Source: Streptomyces sp. Edi2
GTDB taxonomy: Bacteria > Actinomycetota > Actinomycetes > Streptomycetales > Streptomycetaceae
DNA: 64,000 nt
Reading direction: 5' to 3'
Assembly: GCF_040253635.1 (NCBI RefSeq)
Contig: NZ_JBEJGX010000003.1
Span: forward strand, 5,729,501 to 5,793,500
This document shows, one piece after another, positions 24,821-34,492 of the stretch. Made by a program: the position numbers and the translations under genes. Positions within the stretch are counted from its first letter, which is position 1. Every line of letters begins with the position of its first letter. The notes under the pieces are model-generated. The model was not told the origin of the DNA. It ran no database searches and was given only the letters and a program-made list of their open reading frames with translations.

Positions 24821-26266
24821 ATGGAGTACGTGACTCGGATCGTGATCATCGGTGGCGGACCCGGCGGATACGAAGCGGCCCTGGTGGCCGCCTCTCTCGG
24901 CGCGGAGGTGACCGTCGTCGACTGCGACGGTCTGGGCGGGGCGTCGGTGCTGACCGACTGCGTGCCGTCGAAGACTCTTATCGCCACGGCCGAGGTGATG
25001 ACCACCTTCGATTCGTCGTACGAAGAGCTCGGCATCATCGTCGAGGACGACACCCCGTACAAGGACCGGCCCGCCCGGGTCGTCGGCGTCGACCTCGGCA
25101 AGGTCAACCGACGGGTCAAGCGCCTCGCGCTCGCCCAGTCGCACGACATCACCGCCTCCGTCACCCGGGCCGGTGGCCGGGTCATGCGCGGCCGCGGCCG
25201 GCTGGAGCCGGGCCAGGCGCCGGACGGCTCCCGCAAGGTGACGGTCACCGCCGCCGACGGTACGACCGAGGGTCTGATCGCGGACGCGGTGCTGATCGCC
25301 ACCGGCGCGCACCCCCGCGAGATCCCCGACGCGCTCCCCGACGGCGAGCGGATCCTGAACTGGACGCAGGTCTACGACCTCGACGAGCTGCCCGAAGAGC
25401 TGATCGTGGTCGGCTCCGGTGTCACCGGTGCCGAGTTCGCCGGTGCCTACCAGGCGCTCGGCTCCCGCGTCACCCTCGTCTCCTCCCGTGACCGCGTGCT
25501 GCCGGGCGAGGACCCGGACGCGGCCGCCGTCCTGGAGGACGTCTTCCGCCGCCGCGGCATGAACGTCATGTCGCGCTCCCGGGCCCAGTCCGCCAAACGG
25601 GTCGGCGACCGCGTCGAGGTCACCCTGGCCGACGGCCGCACGATCTCCGGTACGCACTGCCTGATGGCGGTCGGCTCCATCCCCAACACCGAGGACATCG
25701 GCCTGGAAGCGGCCGGCGTCAAGCTCAAGGAGTCCGGCCACGTCTGGACCGACAAGGTCTCCCGCACCACCGCCCCCGGTGTGTACGCGGCGGGCGACTG
25801 CACCGGCATCTTCGCGCTGGCGTCGGTCGCCGCGATGCAGGGCCGGATCGCGATGTACCACTTCCTCGGCGACGCGGTCACGCCGCTGAACCTCAAGACC
25901 GTCTCCGCGAACGTCTTCACCGACCCGGAGATCGCCACCGTCGGCTACTCCCAGGCCGACGTGGACAGCGGCAGGATCGACGCCCGGGTCGTGAAGCTCC
26001 CGCTGCTGCGCAACCCGCGCGCCAAGATGCAGGGCATCCGCGACGGCTTCGTGAAGCTGTTCTGCCGCCCCGGCACCGGCATCGTCGTCGGCGGTGTGGT
26101 CGTCTCCCCGCGCGCCAGTGAGCTGATCCACCCCATCTCGATCGCGGTCGACAACAATCTGACCGTCGAGCAGATCGCCAACACGTTCACGGTCTACCCG
26201 TCACTGTCCGGCTCGATCGCCGAGGTCGCCCGCCAGCTGCACGTCCGCAAGACGGCCGGCGAGTAG
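24821..26266 (+). CDS. NAD(P)H-quinone reductase of the LpdA (lipoamide dehydrogenase-like) family
   Basis: 481 residues; pyridine nucleotide-disulfide oxidoreductase fold. FAD-binding GGGPGG (11-16), NAD-binding VVGSGVTGAEFA, and AAGDCTGIFALASVAAMQGR. The redox centre reads GLGGASVLTDCVPSK: the first Cys of the CxxxxC pair is Ser42, leaving only Cys47, as in Mycobacterium LpdA/Rv3303c, which reduces quinones rather than lipoamide. No lipoyl-complex genes are adjacent. GTG 24833 is an alternative start. Confidence 0.88.
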   Translation: MEYVTRIVIIGGGPGGYEAALVAASLGAEVTVVDCDGLGGASVLTDCVPSKTLIATAEVMTTFDSSYEELGIIVEDDTPYKDRPARVVGVDLGKVNRRVKRLALAQSHDITASVTRAGGRVMRGRGRLEPGQAPDGSRKVTVTAADGTTEGLIADAVLIATGAHPREIPDALPDGERILNWTQVYDLDELPEELIVVGSGVTGAEFAGAYQALGSRVTLVSSRDRVLPGEDPDAAAVLEDVFRRRGMNVMSRSRAQSAKRVGDRVEVTLADGRTISGTHCLMAVGSIPNTEDIGLEAAGVKLKESGHVWTDKVSRTTAPGVYAAGDCTGIFALASVAAMQGRIAMYHFLGDAVTPLNLKTVSANVFTDPEIATVGYSQADVDSGRIDARVVKLPLLRNPRAKMQGIRDGFVKLFCRPGTGIVVGGVVVSPRASELIHPISIAVDNNLTVEQIANTFTVYPSLSGSIAEVARQLHVRKTAGE

Positions 26267-26599
26267 ACCGGCAACGACTGGACGGGCGGCGAGCAGACCG
26301 GCAGCGGGACGACAATCGGACGACGGCGGTCGGGCGATGGGAATGTTTGTGCCACTGCTGAGCACTGCGGATGAAACGTGCCTGCGCCGGCCGGGGACCG
26401 GTCCGGCCCGCCGGACCGTCGCCGCGGGAGCCTCGCACGGCGGCTGACCAGGCGCCGAGCGGGTCCCGCCGCGCGGCCGTTCGGCGTCCGCACGACATAT
26501 GCATACCGCATACCACGTCACGCTCCGCGGTGCGCAGAACTTCCGTTAATTGGTGCAACCTGCTGAAAACAGACGGTCGTTGGCGTTACTGTCAGTTTC
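26267..26599. other. Spacer before deoR with a candidate promoter
   Basis: About 330 bases without a supported gene. The 3' third is AT-richer (around 26495-26515 and 26540-26592). TACTGT at 26587-26592 lies seven bases before the deoR GTG and can serve as -10 for a leaderless mRNA. GGACCGGTCC (about 26396-26405) is a perfect short palindrome. Confidence 0.5.
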
Positions 26600-27586
26600 G
26601 TGTTCGCTGCAGAACGTCGCCAATTGATCCTTGAAATGGTGCGCGCCAATGGAGCCGTATCGCTCCGGGAGCTCGCCCGCGTCGTCCAGACCTCCGAAGT
26701 AACCGTACGGCGGGACGTGCGGGCGCTGGAGGCAGAAGGGCTGCTCGACCGCCGCCACGGCGGTGCGGTCCTCCCGGGAGGCTTTACTCGCGAATCCGGA
26801 TTCCCACAGAAGTCCCATCTAGCGACCGCGGAGAAGACGGCCATCGCCGATCTCGCGGCCGGCTTCGTCGAAGAGGGCGAGGCCATCGTCGTCGGCGCCG
26901 GAACGACCACCCAGGAGCTGGCCCGCCGGCTCGCCCGGGTCCCCGGTCTGACCGTCGTCACCAACTCCCTACTGGTCGCCCAGGCGTTGGCCCATGCCAA
27001 CCGCGTCGAGGTCGTGATGACCGGCGGCACCCTGCGCGGCTCCAACTATGCGCTGGTCGGCAGCGGTGCCGAGCAGTCCCTCCAGGGCCTGCGGGTGTCC
27101 CGCGCCTTCCTGTCGGGCAGTGGCCTGACCGCCGAGCGCGGCCTGTCCACCTCCAACATGCTCTCCGCCAGCGTCGACCGGGCGCTGGTGCAGGCGGCGG
27201 GGGAGGTGGTGGTGCTCGCCGACCACACCAAGCTCGGGTCCGACACGATGTTCCAGACCGTGCCGACGGATGTGATCACGCGACTCGTCACGGACGAGCC
27301 GCCGGGCCACGACGACCGCGCCGCCACGGAGCTGCAGGCGCTGGCCGACCAGGGCGTGCAGATCGCCGTCGCCGGCGGCCCGGCCGCGGGCCGCGGTCCG
27401 GGACAGCCCGGGATGGAGGGGGGTGCCGGGGACCGGAGAGGCCCCCGGCGGGACGTCCCGCTGCCCGGCCAGCGGCGCAGCCATGCGCCGGGCGGCGGGG
27501 GCGGCGGCCCGCAGCTCCGCTCGGCCACCCCCCTGTCCGAGGCCTCGGGCGGCCGGGTCGCCGACCTGGCTCCGCGACGGCGCTGA
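26600..27586 (+). CDS. DeoR/GlpR-family transcriptional regulator
   Basis: 328 residues from GTG 26600. The DeoR N-terminal HTH (ERRQLILEMVRANGAVSLRELARVVQTSEVTVRRDVRALEAEGLLDRRHGGAV) is followed by a DeoRC sugar-phosphate-sensing domain (IADLAAGFVEEGEAIVVGAGTTTQELARRL, VMTGGTLRGSNYALVGSGAE, VVLADHTKLGS). The last 60 residues are Gly/Arg/Pro-rich and disordered. Phosphosugar effectors are typical, so it is the best candidate in the window for control of the CTACGCGCGTAG genes (inference). Its own upstream region lacks that palindrome. Confidence 0.9.
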   Translation: MFAAERRQLILEMVRANGAVSLRELARVVQTSEVTVRRDVRALEAEGLLDRRHGGAVLPGGFTRESGFPQKSHLATAEKTAIADLAAGFVEEGEAIVVGAGTTTQELARRLARVPGLTVVTNSLLVAQALAHANRVEVVMTGGTLRGSNYALVGSGAEQSLQGLRVSRAFLSGSGLTAERGLSTSNMLSASVDRALVQAAGEVVVLADHTKLGSDTMFQTVPTDVITRLVTDEPPGHDDRAATELQALADQGVQIAVAGGPAAGRGPGQPGMEGGAGDRRGPRRDVPLPGQRRSHAPGGGGGGPQLRSATPLSEASGGRVADLAPRRR

Positions 27587-27600
27587 CCCCAGGAGCCGGA

Positions 27601-27621
27601 GGCGCGCCGCCCGGGCGCGCC
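27601..27621. terminator. Stem-loop between convergent deoR-type and TetR genes
   Basis: GGCGCGCC (27601-27608) and GGCGCGCC (27614-27621), itself palindromic, form an 8-bp stem with a 5-base loop. Confidence 0.55.
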
Positions 27622-27649
27622 GCCCCGGCCCGGGGGCGTCGGCACACTC

Positions 27650-28294
27650 CTACGGCTTCCGCGCGCCGCCCTTCAGCCCGCTCAGGGTGAGGGTCAGCAG
27701 CCGGTCGGCGAGCTGGGGGTCGTCCGGAGACTCCTCCACGGCCAGTGAGATGCCGTTGGTCAGCTGCATCAGATCGCTGATGCTCACATCGGGGCGTACC
27801 GCCCCGGCCTGCTGGGCGCGGGTCAGCAGCGCGTCACCGGCCTCCCGCATCGGCACGCTGCACCGCGCCATCCCCGAACTGTCGTCCGCCGATGCCGTCA
27901 TCAGCGCACGCGACAGCCCGCGGTAGGTACTGGCGTGGGTGATGATCGCGCGCAGCCATTCCACCAGCGCGGCGCACGGCTGCGGCGCGTCCGCGAGCTC
28001 CCTGGCGTGCGTCAGCAGGGCGTCCACCTCGCCCTGGAAGACCGCGCCCATCAGCGCCGTCCGGTTCGGGAAGTGGCGGTAGAGGGTCCCGATGCCGACG
28101 CCGGCCCGGCGCGCGATGTCCTCCAGCGAGGTGTCCGTGCCGTGCTCGGTGAAGGCCGTACGGGCCTCGGTCAGCAGCCGCTCGTAATTGCGGCGCGCAT
28201 CGGCCCGCATGGGGCGCACCTCCGGTGTCCGCGCCGCTCCGTCCGGCACCGGCCCCCGCCCCGACTGCCGCTGCCCTGCCGTCTCGGTCCCCAT
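27650..28294 (-). CDS. TetR-family transcriptional regulator
   Basis: 214 residues from ATG 28294, which has GGAGGA six bases upstream; ATG 28210 would begin at the HTH. The TetR HTH is NYERLLTEARTAFTEHGTDTSLEDIARRAGVGIGTLYRHFPNRTALMGAVF; the C-terminal part has the SBP-type TetR_C layout (ALVEWLRAIITHASTYRGLSRALM). The target is unknown; the unrecognised membrane-protein gene upstream on the same strand and the esterase are the nearest candidates. Confidence 0.88.
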   Translation of the reverse strand: MGTETAGQRQSGRGPVPDGAARTPEVRPMRADARRNYERLLTEARTAFTEHGTDTSLEDIARRAGVGIGTLYRHFPNRTALMGAVFQGEVDALLTHARELADAPQPCAALVEWLRAIITHASTYRGLSRALMTASADDSSGMARCSVPMREAGDALLTRAQQAGAVRPDVSISDLMQLTNGISLAVEESPDDPQLADRLLTLTLSGLKGGARKP

Positions 28295-28626
28295 CGCCGT
28301 CCTCCCTCGACCGGGCCGGTCGCGGCCCGGTGGGTCCAGGATGCCATTGCGCACCAGGGAGCAGCTCAGGCAGCCGGTCTGCTGCTCCGCGCGGCCACGC
28401 AATCCGGGTCGTGGCACCGGACGACCGGTGCGCCCACCGGCCGTCTCCGCCGCACCCGGCCGCTGAGCGCGGCGGCGGCGAACGGCGGGTGCTTTCGCGG
28501 ACCGCCGTCCACGTTGTCCGTGTCCTCTTCGGCGGATGTTGTTGCGGCCTGCCGAGGGGCCTCTCTCAACTGCCCTTATGCGAGGCCCACTTGGATGCTC
28601 GGAGCCCTCCCTGTGGCACCGCGACG
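28295..28626. other. Gene-free spacer between TetR and the unknown membrane-protein gene
   Basis: 330 bases of slightly lower coding bias. No frame reads as a recognisable protein on either strand. It should contain the tetR promoter and the end of the upstream transcript. Confidence 0.4.
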
Positions 28627-29898
28627 TCAGTCCTCCAGTCTCCTGACGCGGTCGCGGAGGGCCGACAGGACGAGGCGGCCGTAGCGGCTGGTGAAGGCGA
28701 TGGCTGTGACCAGGGTGGCTGCGCCCAGGGCGGCGAGCAGGTGGCCGGGGGCGTGGTCGTCGAGTACCTGGAGGATGCTCAGGGCTGTGCCCAGGGGGAG
28801 GCCGAGGATGGTGAGGACGCCGAGGGCGCCGGCGATCTGCTGGCTGTCCTGGGTCTGGACGAGCCGGGCGTAGTCGGCCGCCTCGGAGAGGATTTCCGCG
28901 AAGCGGGTCGGCAGGCGGTACTGCGCCTGGTAGGCCAGAAGCAGTTCGTTCGCCGGGCCGTGGGCGGTCAGATGCTGCCGCCAGTACGTGCTGCGGAAGC
29001 CGGCGATGTGCCGTTCCAGCGCGGAGACACGGGAGCCGAGCTTCGGGCCGTCGAAGACCCCGGAGAGCGAATCGGTGAGTTCGTCGATGTGGTCGCGCTG
29101 AACGGTGCCGAGCAGCAGCGCGTCGAGGTAGATCGTGCGGTGGTGCAGGGCCGCGAAGTCGTAGAAGTCGCCGTCGCCCCGGTCGGGGCGGTGTCCGAGG
29201 AACGCCGCGCCGTGGCGGAGCACGAGAGCGCTCCAGTCGGCGGATATCCGCACGGTGTGCTCCGTCTGGGACGGCAGGTTCTCCGGCGCTGCGGGGTAGT
29301 CGGTGCCCGTGGACCGGGATGCCAGCTGCCACAGCCAGCCGTCGGCCGTCCGGGGGAGCCGCCCGCCCTGGCGTAGAGCGGCCGTGTGCTCCGCTCCCGG
29401 GGTGAGGAACGCGATGGTGTACGGGCGCGCGATGGCAAAGGGCGACTCGACGGCCCTGGGTTCCGCCGCGCCGGCGAGAAGGGCGGCCGGATCCAGAGGG
29501 CCGTCGAGGGGATCGGCATCCGCCGTGTGGCGGTGTCCGATGGCCCGCAGGGTCTCCAGGAGCGCGGGGCCTGCCACGGTGAAGTGCAGGACCGCCAGCG
29601 CGTGCCGGCGGTGCCGGTCGGTCACGGTGCGCATCACTTCCATGCCGTGCAGATGCAGCGCGCCGTGGGAGATGTCCGCGAAGCGGTGCCAGCGGCAGGG
29701 GCGCCCCGGTGTTCCGTACAGGACCCGGGCCGCGGCCGGCGTGAAGTACGTCTGCCGGGTGGGAGTGTCGGTGCGGCGGCTGCCGAGCTCGAACGGTAAC
29801 GGTCCCTCGGCCCACGAGGGCAGAGCGGGGAGCTGGACGGGGAGGATGACGGTGATCGCCTGGCGGACGCCCGTCAGGGAGCCGAGTTCCATGGTCAC
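28627..29898 (-). CDS. Unrecognised protein with two C-terminal membrane segments
   Basis: 423 residues from GTG 29898, which has GGAGG about ten bases upstream (ATG 29892 is an alternative). Most of the protein is soluble-like, with several His/Tyr/Trp motifs (PCRWHRFADISHGALHLHG, HHRTIYLDALLLGTVQRDHIDELTDSLS), followed by two hydrophobic segments near the C-terminus (IAGALGVLTILGLPLGTALSILQVL and LLAALGAATLVTAIAFTS) and a short basic tail. The region before the membrane segments (ALERHIAGFRSTYW to ILSEAADYARLVQTQDSQQ) resembles the helical stalk plus membrane anchor arrangement of CorA-like or effector-type proteins, but no GxN motif is present. Function unknown. Confidence 0.7.
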   Translation of the reverse strand: MTMELGSLTGVRQAITVILPVQLPALPSWAEGPLPFELGSRRTDTPTRQTYFTPAAARVLYGTPGRPCRWHRFADISHGALHLHGMEVMRTVTDRHRRHALAVLHFTVAGPALLETLRAIGHRHTADADPLDGPLDPAALLAGAAEPRAVESPFAIARPYTIAFLTPGAEHTAALRQGGRLPRTADGWLWQLASRSTGTDYPAAPENLPSQTEHTVRISADWSALVLRHGAAFLGHRPDRGDGDFYDFAALHHRTIYLDALLLGTVQRDHIDELTDSLSGVFDGPKLGSRVSALERHIAGFRSTYWRQHLTAHGPANELLLAYQAQYRLPTRFAEILSEAADYARLVQTQDSQQIAGALGVLTILGLPLGTALSILQVLDDHAPGHLLAALGAATLVTAIAFTSRYGRLVLSALRDRVRRLED

Positions 29899-30309
29899 GG
29901 GCTGGGTGCCTCCTCCTGCCTGCGCCTTCCGGCGCCGGCGTGATCTGCGTGGGGCCTGGGAACGGTTCCTTGTCCCCACGCGAGGACGCCGCACGCCGCC
30001 GCCCCGTTCCCGTCGCCGGCCAGAGGCGCCCCGACGCGGTGAACCGTCTCGGGCGGTCCTCCTGGCCGGTGACTCGCCGGTGCGGCGTGTCCGGCCCGCC
30101 GGGTGGACGCGCGGAAGAGGGCCGGTGAAGCCCCGGCGTCCCCCCGTGGTCGCGCAGCCGAACACCGTGCCGGGGCCGCAACGTCCCGCCGCGAGTGGTC
30201 ATCAAACCAGGCGCAACGAGGTCTTCCGGGGGTTTCCGGAGGCTCTGGAATACGCCGTGACGGGCCGCCGGGGAAGCGGAGCGCGGCGCGGAACACCTGA
30301 GGAAGAGTC
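29899..30309. other. Divergent spacer with a nested palindrome
   Basis: The spacer between the unknown gene and the esterase contains GCGTGGGG (29947-29954) and CCCCACGC (29974-29981) enclosing the palindrome GGAACGGTTCC (29959-29969). The nested symmetry is a good operator candidate for the nearby TetR protein (inference). No other gene is supported. Confidence 0.5.
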
Positions 30310-31494
30310 ATGGGACTGACCAGCCGATCGCTGTTGTATGCCGTGGCCGCGGTCGCCGTGGTCTGCGTGGGGCTCACGCTCTGGCTGTGGCCGCGGTTCG
30401 CCGGGCGCGGGCCGCGGGCGCTGCTGGGGCGGCTGGGGGTGATCGCCGCGACGCAGCTGGCCGTCGTGGCGGCGCTCGGGCTTGCCGTGAACGCCAATTT
30501 CCAGTTCTACGGCTCCTGGCACGAACTGCTCGGGCTGTACGACGATGCGCCGGCCGCCGTCGGCAAATGGGGCGACGCGGGGACGGCCGGGCCCGCCGGC
30601 GACCCGTCGAAGGGCCTGGTGCAGGCCTCGGGGGCGGACGGGCTGGACAAGGTGCACGGTCTGCCGAAGGGGGAGCCGTCCCTGGTGGGCAAGGTCGAGC
30701 CCGTGCGGATCGTCGGAAAGCGGACCCGGGCGGTGGACCCGGCGTACGTCTACCTGCCGCCGCAGTACTTCCAGCCCCAGTACGCCCGCCAGCGGTTCCC
30801 CGTCATCGTCGCGCTCAGCGGCTATCCGGGGGGCACCTTCCTGCTGGGCCAGCACCTGCGGCTGCCGCAGACCGCCGGCCGGCTGATCCGGGAAGGCCGG
30901 ATGCAGCCGACCGTCATCGTGATGCTGCGGCCCACCATCGCGCCGCCGCGCGACACCCAGTGCGTCGATGTGCCGGGCGGCCCGCAGGCCGAGACCTTCT
31001 TCGCCCGCGATGTGCCGGACGCGCTCAAGTCCCGCTACCGCGTCGGCCACGACCCCGGCGGCTGGGGCGTCATGGGCTACTCGTCGGGCGGCAGCTGCGC
31101 GCTCCAGCTCGCGATGCGGCATGACCGTACGTACACCTCGGCGGCCGCCCTCTCGCCCGACTACAACGTCAGCAACGACCCCACTACCGGCAATCTCTTC
31201 GGCGAGGGACGGGGCCGGGTCCGCAACCGCCAGGAGCACGACCTGATGTGGCGGCTGCGGCACCTGCCCGCTCCCCGGGTGGACGTCCTGGTGGGCACGA
31301 GCCGCACCGGCGAGAAGAACTACCCGGCGGCCCGGGCCTTCCTCGCCGCGGTCCGGCCTCCGATGAAGGCGGACTCGATCGTCCTCGCCCACGGCAGCCA
31401 CAACTTCGCCACCTGGCGGCGCGAACTGCCCGCCGCGCTGCAGTGGATGAGCCGGTCACTGAGCTTTCCGGAGGACGTGGTGGGCAACTCGTAG
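30310..31494 (+). CDS. Membrane-anchored alpha/beta-hydrolase esterase (esterase D/antigen 85-like)
   Basis: 394 residues. Two N-terminal hydrophobic segments (LLYAVAAVAVVCVGLTLWLW and VIAATQLAVVAALGLAV) anchor an extracytoplasmic domain of the PF00756 type: FPVIVALSGYPGG (oxyanion region), the nucleophile elbow GYSSGG with Ser258, and a C-terminal HGSHNFATWRRELP with the catalytic His. Relatives include mycolyltransferases and feruloyl esterases; Streptomyces has no mycolic acids, so the substrate is unknown. Start ATG after GAGGAAGAGTC-like Shine-Dalgarno. Confidence 0.85.
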   Translation: MGLTSRSLLYAVAAVAVVCVGLTLWLWPRFAGRGPRALLGRLGVIAATQLAVVAALGLAVNANFQFYGSWHELLGLYDDAPAAVGKWGDAGTAGPAGDPSKGLVQASGADGLDKVHGLPKGEPSLVGKVEPVRIVGKRTRAVDPAYVYLPPQYFQPQYARQRFPVIVALSGYPGGTFLLGQHLRLPQTAGRLIREGRMQPTVIVMLRPTIAPPRDTQCVDVPGGPQAETFFARDVPDALKSRYRVGHDPGGWGVMGYSSGGSCALQLAMRHDRTYTSAAALSPDYNVSNDPTTGNLFGEGRGRVRNRQEHDLMWRLRHLPAPRVDVLVGTSRTGEKNYPAARAFLAAVRPPMKADSIVLAHGSHNFATWRRELPAALQWMSRSLSFPEDVVGNS

Positions 31495-31510
31495 CGGGGC
31501 GGAACGGATG

Positions 31511-31544
31511 CGAGGGGCCCCCGGCCGGTGCCGGGGGCCCCTCG
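31511..31544. terminator. Strong bidirectional terminator between esterase and accA2
   Basis: A 15-bp perfect stem (31511-31525 with 31530-31544) and CGGT loop between convergent genes. Confidence 0.9.
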
Positions 31545-31567
31545 CGCGTGGACGGGACGCCGTCGCG

Positions 31568-33337
31568 TCAGTCCTTGATCTCGCAGATCACGGCGCCGGA
31601 CGTGAGGGCGGCGCCGACCTCGGCGGTCAGGCCCTTGATGGTGCCGGCGCGGTGCGCGTTGAGCGGCTGCTCCATCTTCATGGCCTCCAGGACGACGACC
31701 AGCTCGCCCTCGGCGACCTGCTGGCCCTCCTCGACGGCCACCTTGACGATGGTGCCCTGCATCGGGGAGGCGAGCGCGTCGCCGGACGCGGCGGAGCCGG
31801 ACTTCTTGGCGGCCTTGCGCTTGGGCTTGGCACCGCCGGCGACCGCGGCCCGGGCCAGCGGCATGCCCAGCGAGGACGGCAGCGAGACCTCCAGGCGCTT
31901 GCCGCCGACCTCGACGACGACCGTCTCGCGGGAGTCGGCCTCGCCCTCGTCCGCGCCCGGTGCGGCGAACGGGGGAATCTCGTTGGCGAACTCGGTCTCG
32001 ATCCAGCGGGTGTGGACCGTGAACGGCTCCTTGGAACCGGTGAGTTCGGGTGCGAACGCCGGGTCCGTGACGACCGCGCGGTGGAAGGGGATGGCGGTGG
32101 CCATGCCCTCGACGGTGAACTCCGCCAGCGCACGGGCGGCACGCTGCAGGGCCTGCTCACGGCTGGCGCCGGTGACGATCAGCTTGGCGAGGAGGGAGTC
32201 CCAGGCCGGGCCGATGACGGAACCGGACTCCACGCCCGCGTCCAGGCGCACGCCCGGACCGGCCGGGGCGGCGAAGGCGGTGACCGTGCCGGGGGCCGGG
32301 AGGAAGTTGCGGCCCGGGTCCTCGCCGTTGATACGGAACTCGAACGAATGGCCGCGGACGGCCGGGTCGTCGTAGCCGAGCTCCTCGCCGTCGGCGATCC
32401 GGAACATCTCGCGGACCAGGTCGAGGCCGGTGACCTCTTCGGTGACCGGGTGCTCGACCTGGAGGCGGGTGTTGACCTCCAGGAAGGAGATGGTGCCGTC
32501 CTGGCCGACGAGGAATTCACAGGTGCCGGCGCCCTCGTAGCCGGCCTCCTTGAGGATGGCCTTGGAGGCGCGGTACAGCTCGGCGTTCTGCTCCTTGGTC
32601 AGGAACGGGGCCGGGGCCTCCTCCACCAGCTTCTGGTGGCGGCGCTGCAGCGAGCAGTCACGGGTCGAGACCACGACGACATTGCCGTGCTTGTCGGCCA
32701 GGCACTGGGTCTCGACGTGCCGCGGGCGGTCGAGGTACCGCTCGACGAAGCACTCGCCGCGGCCGAACGCGGCAACCGCCTCGCGCACCGCGGAGTCATA
32801 CAGCTCCGGGACCTCGTCGAGGGTCCGGGCGACCTTCAGACCACGGCCGCCGCCACCGAAGGCCGCCTTGATCGCGATCGGCAGACCGTGCTCCTTGGCG
32901 AAGGCCACGACCTCCTCCGAACCGGAGACCGGGTCGGGGGTGCCGGCGACCAGCGGGGCACCGGCCCGCTGGGCGATGTGCCGGGCCGCGACCTTGTCAC
33001 CGAGGTCGCGGATGGCCTGCGGGGGCGGCCCGATCCACGTCAGCCCCGCGTCCAGGACGGCCTGCGCGAACTCGGCGTTCTCCGACAGGAAGCCGTATCC
33101 CGGGTGGATGGCGTCCGCACCCGAATCGGCGGCGGCAGCCAGGACCTTGGCGATGTCCAGGTAACTGGTGGCAGGAGTGTCACCGCCCAAGGCGTACGCC
33201 TCGTCTGCCGCGCGTACGTGCAGTGCGTCCCGGTCGGGGTCGGCGTAGACGGCCACGCTTCCGATCCCCGCGTCCCGGCATGCACGGGCAACGCGAACAG
33301 CGATTTCGCCACGGTTGGCGATGAGCACCTTGCGCAC
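31568..33337 (-). CDS. accA2: Acyl-CoA carboxylase alpha subunit (biotin carboxylase plus BCCP)
   Basis: 589 residues from GTG 33337 with AAGGAAGGA upstream. Biotin carboxylase domain ([23 protein letters not shown], the ATP-grasp loop [29 protein letters not shown]) fused to a C-terminal biotinyl domain with the biotinylated Lys554 in EAMKMEQ. In S. coelicolor AccA1/A2 are shared alpha subunits of acetyl- and propionyl-CoA carboxylases, working with AccB or PccB and an epsilon subunit. PccB, PccE and the biotin ligase are encoded at 43.4-46.3 kb. Confidence 0.95.
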   Translation of the reverse strand: MRKVLIANRGEIAVRVARACRDAGIGSVAVYADPDRDALHVRAADEAYALGGDTPATSYLDIAKVLAAAADSGADAIHPGYGFLSENAEFAQAVLDAGLTWIGPPPQAIRDLGDKVAARHIAQRAGAPLVAGTPDPVSGSEEVVAFAKEHGLPIAIKAAFGGGGRGLKVARTLDEVPELYDSAVREAVAAFGRGECFVERYLDRPRHVETQCLADKHGNVVVVSTRDCSLQRRHQKLVEEAPAPFLTKEQNAELYRASKAILKEAGYEGAGTCEFLVGQDGTISFLEVNTRLQVEHPVTEEVTGLDLVREMFRIADGEELGYDDPAVRGHSFEFRINGEDPGRNFLPAPGTVTAFAAPAGPGVRLDAGVESGSVIGPAWDSLLAKLIVTGASREQALQRAARALAEFTVEGMATAIPFHRAVVTDPAFAPELTGSKEPFTVHTRWIETEFANEIPPFAAPGADEGEADSRETVVVEVGGKRLEVSLPSSLGMPLARAAVAGGAKPKRKAAKKSGSAASGDALASPMQGTIVKVAVEEGQQVAEGELVVVLEAMKMEQPLNAHRAGTIKGLTAEVGAALTSGAVICEIKD

Positions 33338-33859
33338 GATGGGTCCTTCCTTGGCGCTTCGCCGTAACAAATGGATGCGGCGATTTTAGGGACTGGCGAC
33401 ACCGCGTGCCGACCCGTTCCCTGGGGTGAGCTTGCCCACACGGAGTGTGCTCGGGGCGCCAGTGAGGAACCTAAGTCCCCTGGTATCCCAGGGTAGGCCT
33501 GGATTCCTGGGCTTCGCGTCGCGCCCCGGTGTGGCTTAGGTCTCGCGCTTCGGGCGTCCAGCGGATCGTCAATTCTTTGTGGAGTCCCTACGAATGGGCG
33601 AAGGAAACTTTGCGGGCGGCTCGGTCCGTCGGCGTGCCGTCACCCATCCGGTCGCCGTCGCCCGCACCCGCCCGCGCACAACCCTTGCCCAGCTTTTACC
33701 TTCCGCAGAACTCTTCCCCAGGAGGGGGGACCCCCATGTAGCGTGCGCGATGTCCTGTACCCCGCGGTAACAGGGGCGTCAGCGGCATCTGTGGCAGCAG
33801 TGGCATCAACGGCATGAGGCGTCGGCAGGGCGCGTCGGCCCGGCACATGGCGGAAGTGG
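33338..33859. promoter_or_regulatory. accA2 upstream region and spacer
   Basis: On the minus strand TAAAAT (33388-33383) is a good -10 for accA2, giving a leader of about 40 bases with the ribosome-binding site. CCCTGGTATCCCAGGG (about 33478-33494) is a hairpin or operator candidate. 33590-33780 holds GCAGTGGCAT-type short repeats and CCAGGAGGGGGGACCCCCAT, related to the dispersed hairpin repeats. No gene is supported. Confidence 0.5.
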
Positions 33860-34372
33860 GTGGACGTGGTGGTGGCACGACGGCCGGTGGCCTTGGCCGC
33901 GGCGGTGGTACTGGTCCTGGAAGCGTTCGGGATCGTGCTGCTCAACTGGATTCTGAGCATCGTCGTGGACAGGCAGCAGATGTCCCTGGCCGGGCTGCAG
34001 CCCCGCGCGATGTCCGCCGGCTCGTGGGTCGGCGGCATCGTCTTCGGCCTCTACCTGCTGTTCTGCGCCGCCGTTCTGCTCCGCACCGCGATACGCGACC
34101 GCGCCCCCGGCGGCTTCACCCGGATCGCCCTCATCAGCTGCGCGGTGGTGCACGGCGTGCTGGGCGCCTTCGCCGTCGGCCTGGTCGGCTGGGTGGCCTT
34201 CCTCGCGATGACGGTGGTGCTGGCGCTGCTGGTGCTGACCCTGGTGGCGTACGGGGAGGGGCGTCCGGGTGAGGAGCGCGGGGCCCCGGAGAACGGCACG
34301 AACTCCCCGAATGCCCCGAACACCCCGAACTCCCCGAATGGAGCATCGCCCGCGGCCCCTTCGTCCGCCTGA
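33860..34372 (+). CDS. Small membrane protein with an Asn-Pro-rich tail
   Basis: 170 residues from GTG 33860 with GGAAG upstream. Four hydrophobic segments (ALAAAVVLVLEAFGIVLLNWILSIVV, WVGGIVFGLYLLFCAAVLL, IALISCAVVHGVLGAFAVGLVGW, LAMTVVLALLVLTLVAY). The C-terminal tail has NSPNAPNTPNSPNG, from a 9-bp DNA repeat. Function unknown. Same strand as the kinase cluster, 120 bases upstream. Confidence 0.78.
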   Translation: MDVVVARRPVALAAAVVLVLEAFGIVLLNWILSIVVDRQQMSLAGLQPRAMSAGSWVGGIVFGLYLLFCAAVLLRTAIRDRAPGGFTRIALISCAVVHGVLGAFAVGLVGWVAFLAMTVVLALLVLTLVAYGEGRPGEERGAPENGTNSPNAPNTPNSPNGASPAAPSSA

Positions 34373-34492
34373 CCGCCCCGGACACCACCGGCCGAGCAGG
34401 CCCGAACTCCGGCCGCAGTGGGCCGGATCGAGGCCGTCCGGAGCCCCGCGACACGCCCGGGTAGGCTCACGCGCGGTGTCGTCGGACGGGGG

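Noticed and set aside
27650..30205. An 851-codon minus-strand open frame running from the TetR gene to 30205
   Set aside because: Only its 3' 186-214 codons read as protein (TetR); the remainder overlaps the 423-residue gene in another frame and is Pro/Arg-rich shadow sequence.
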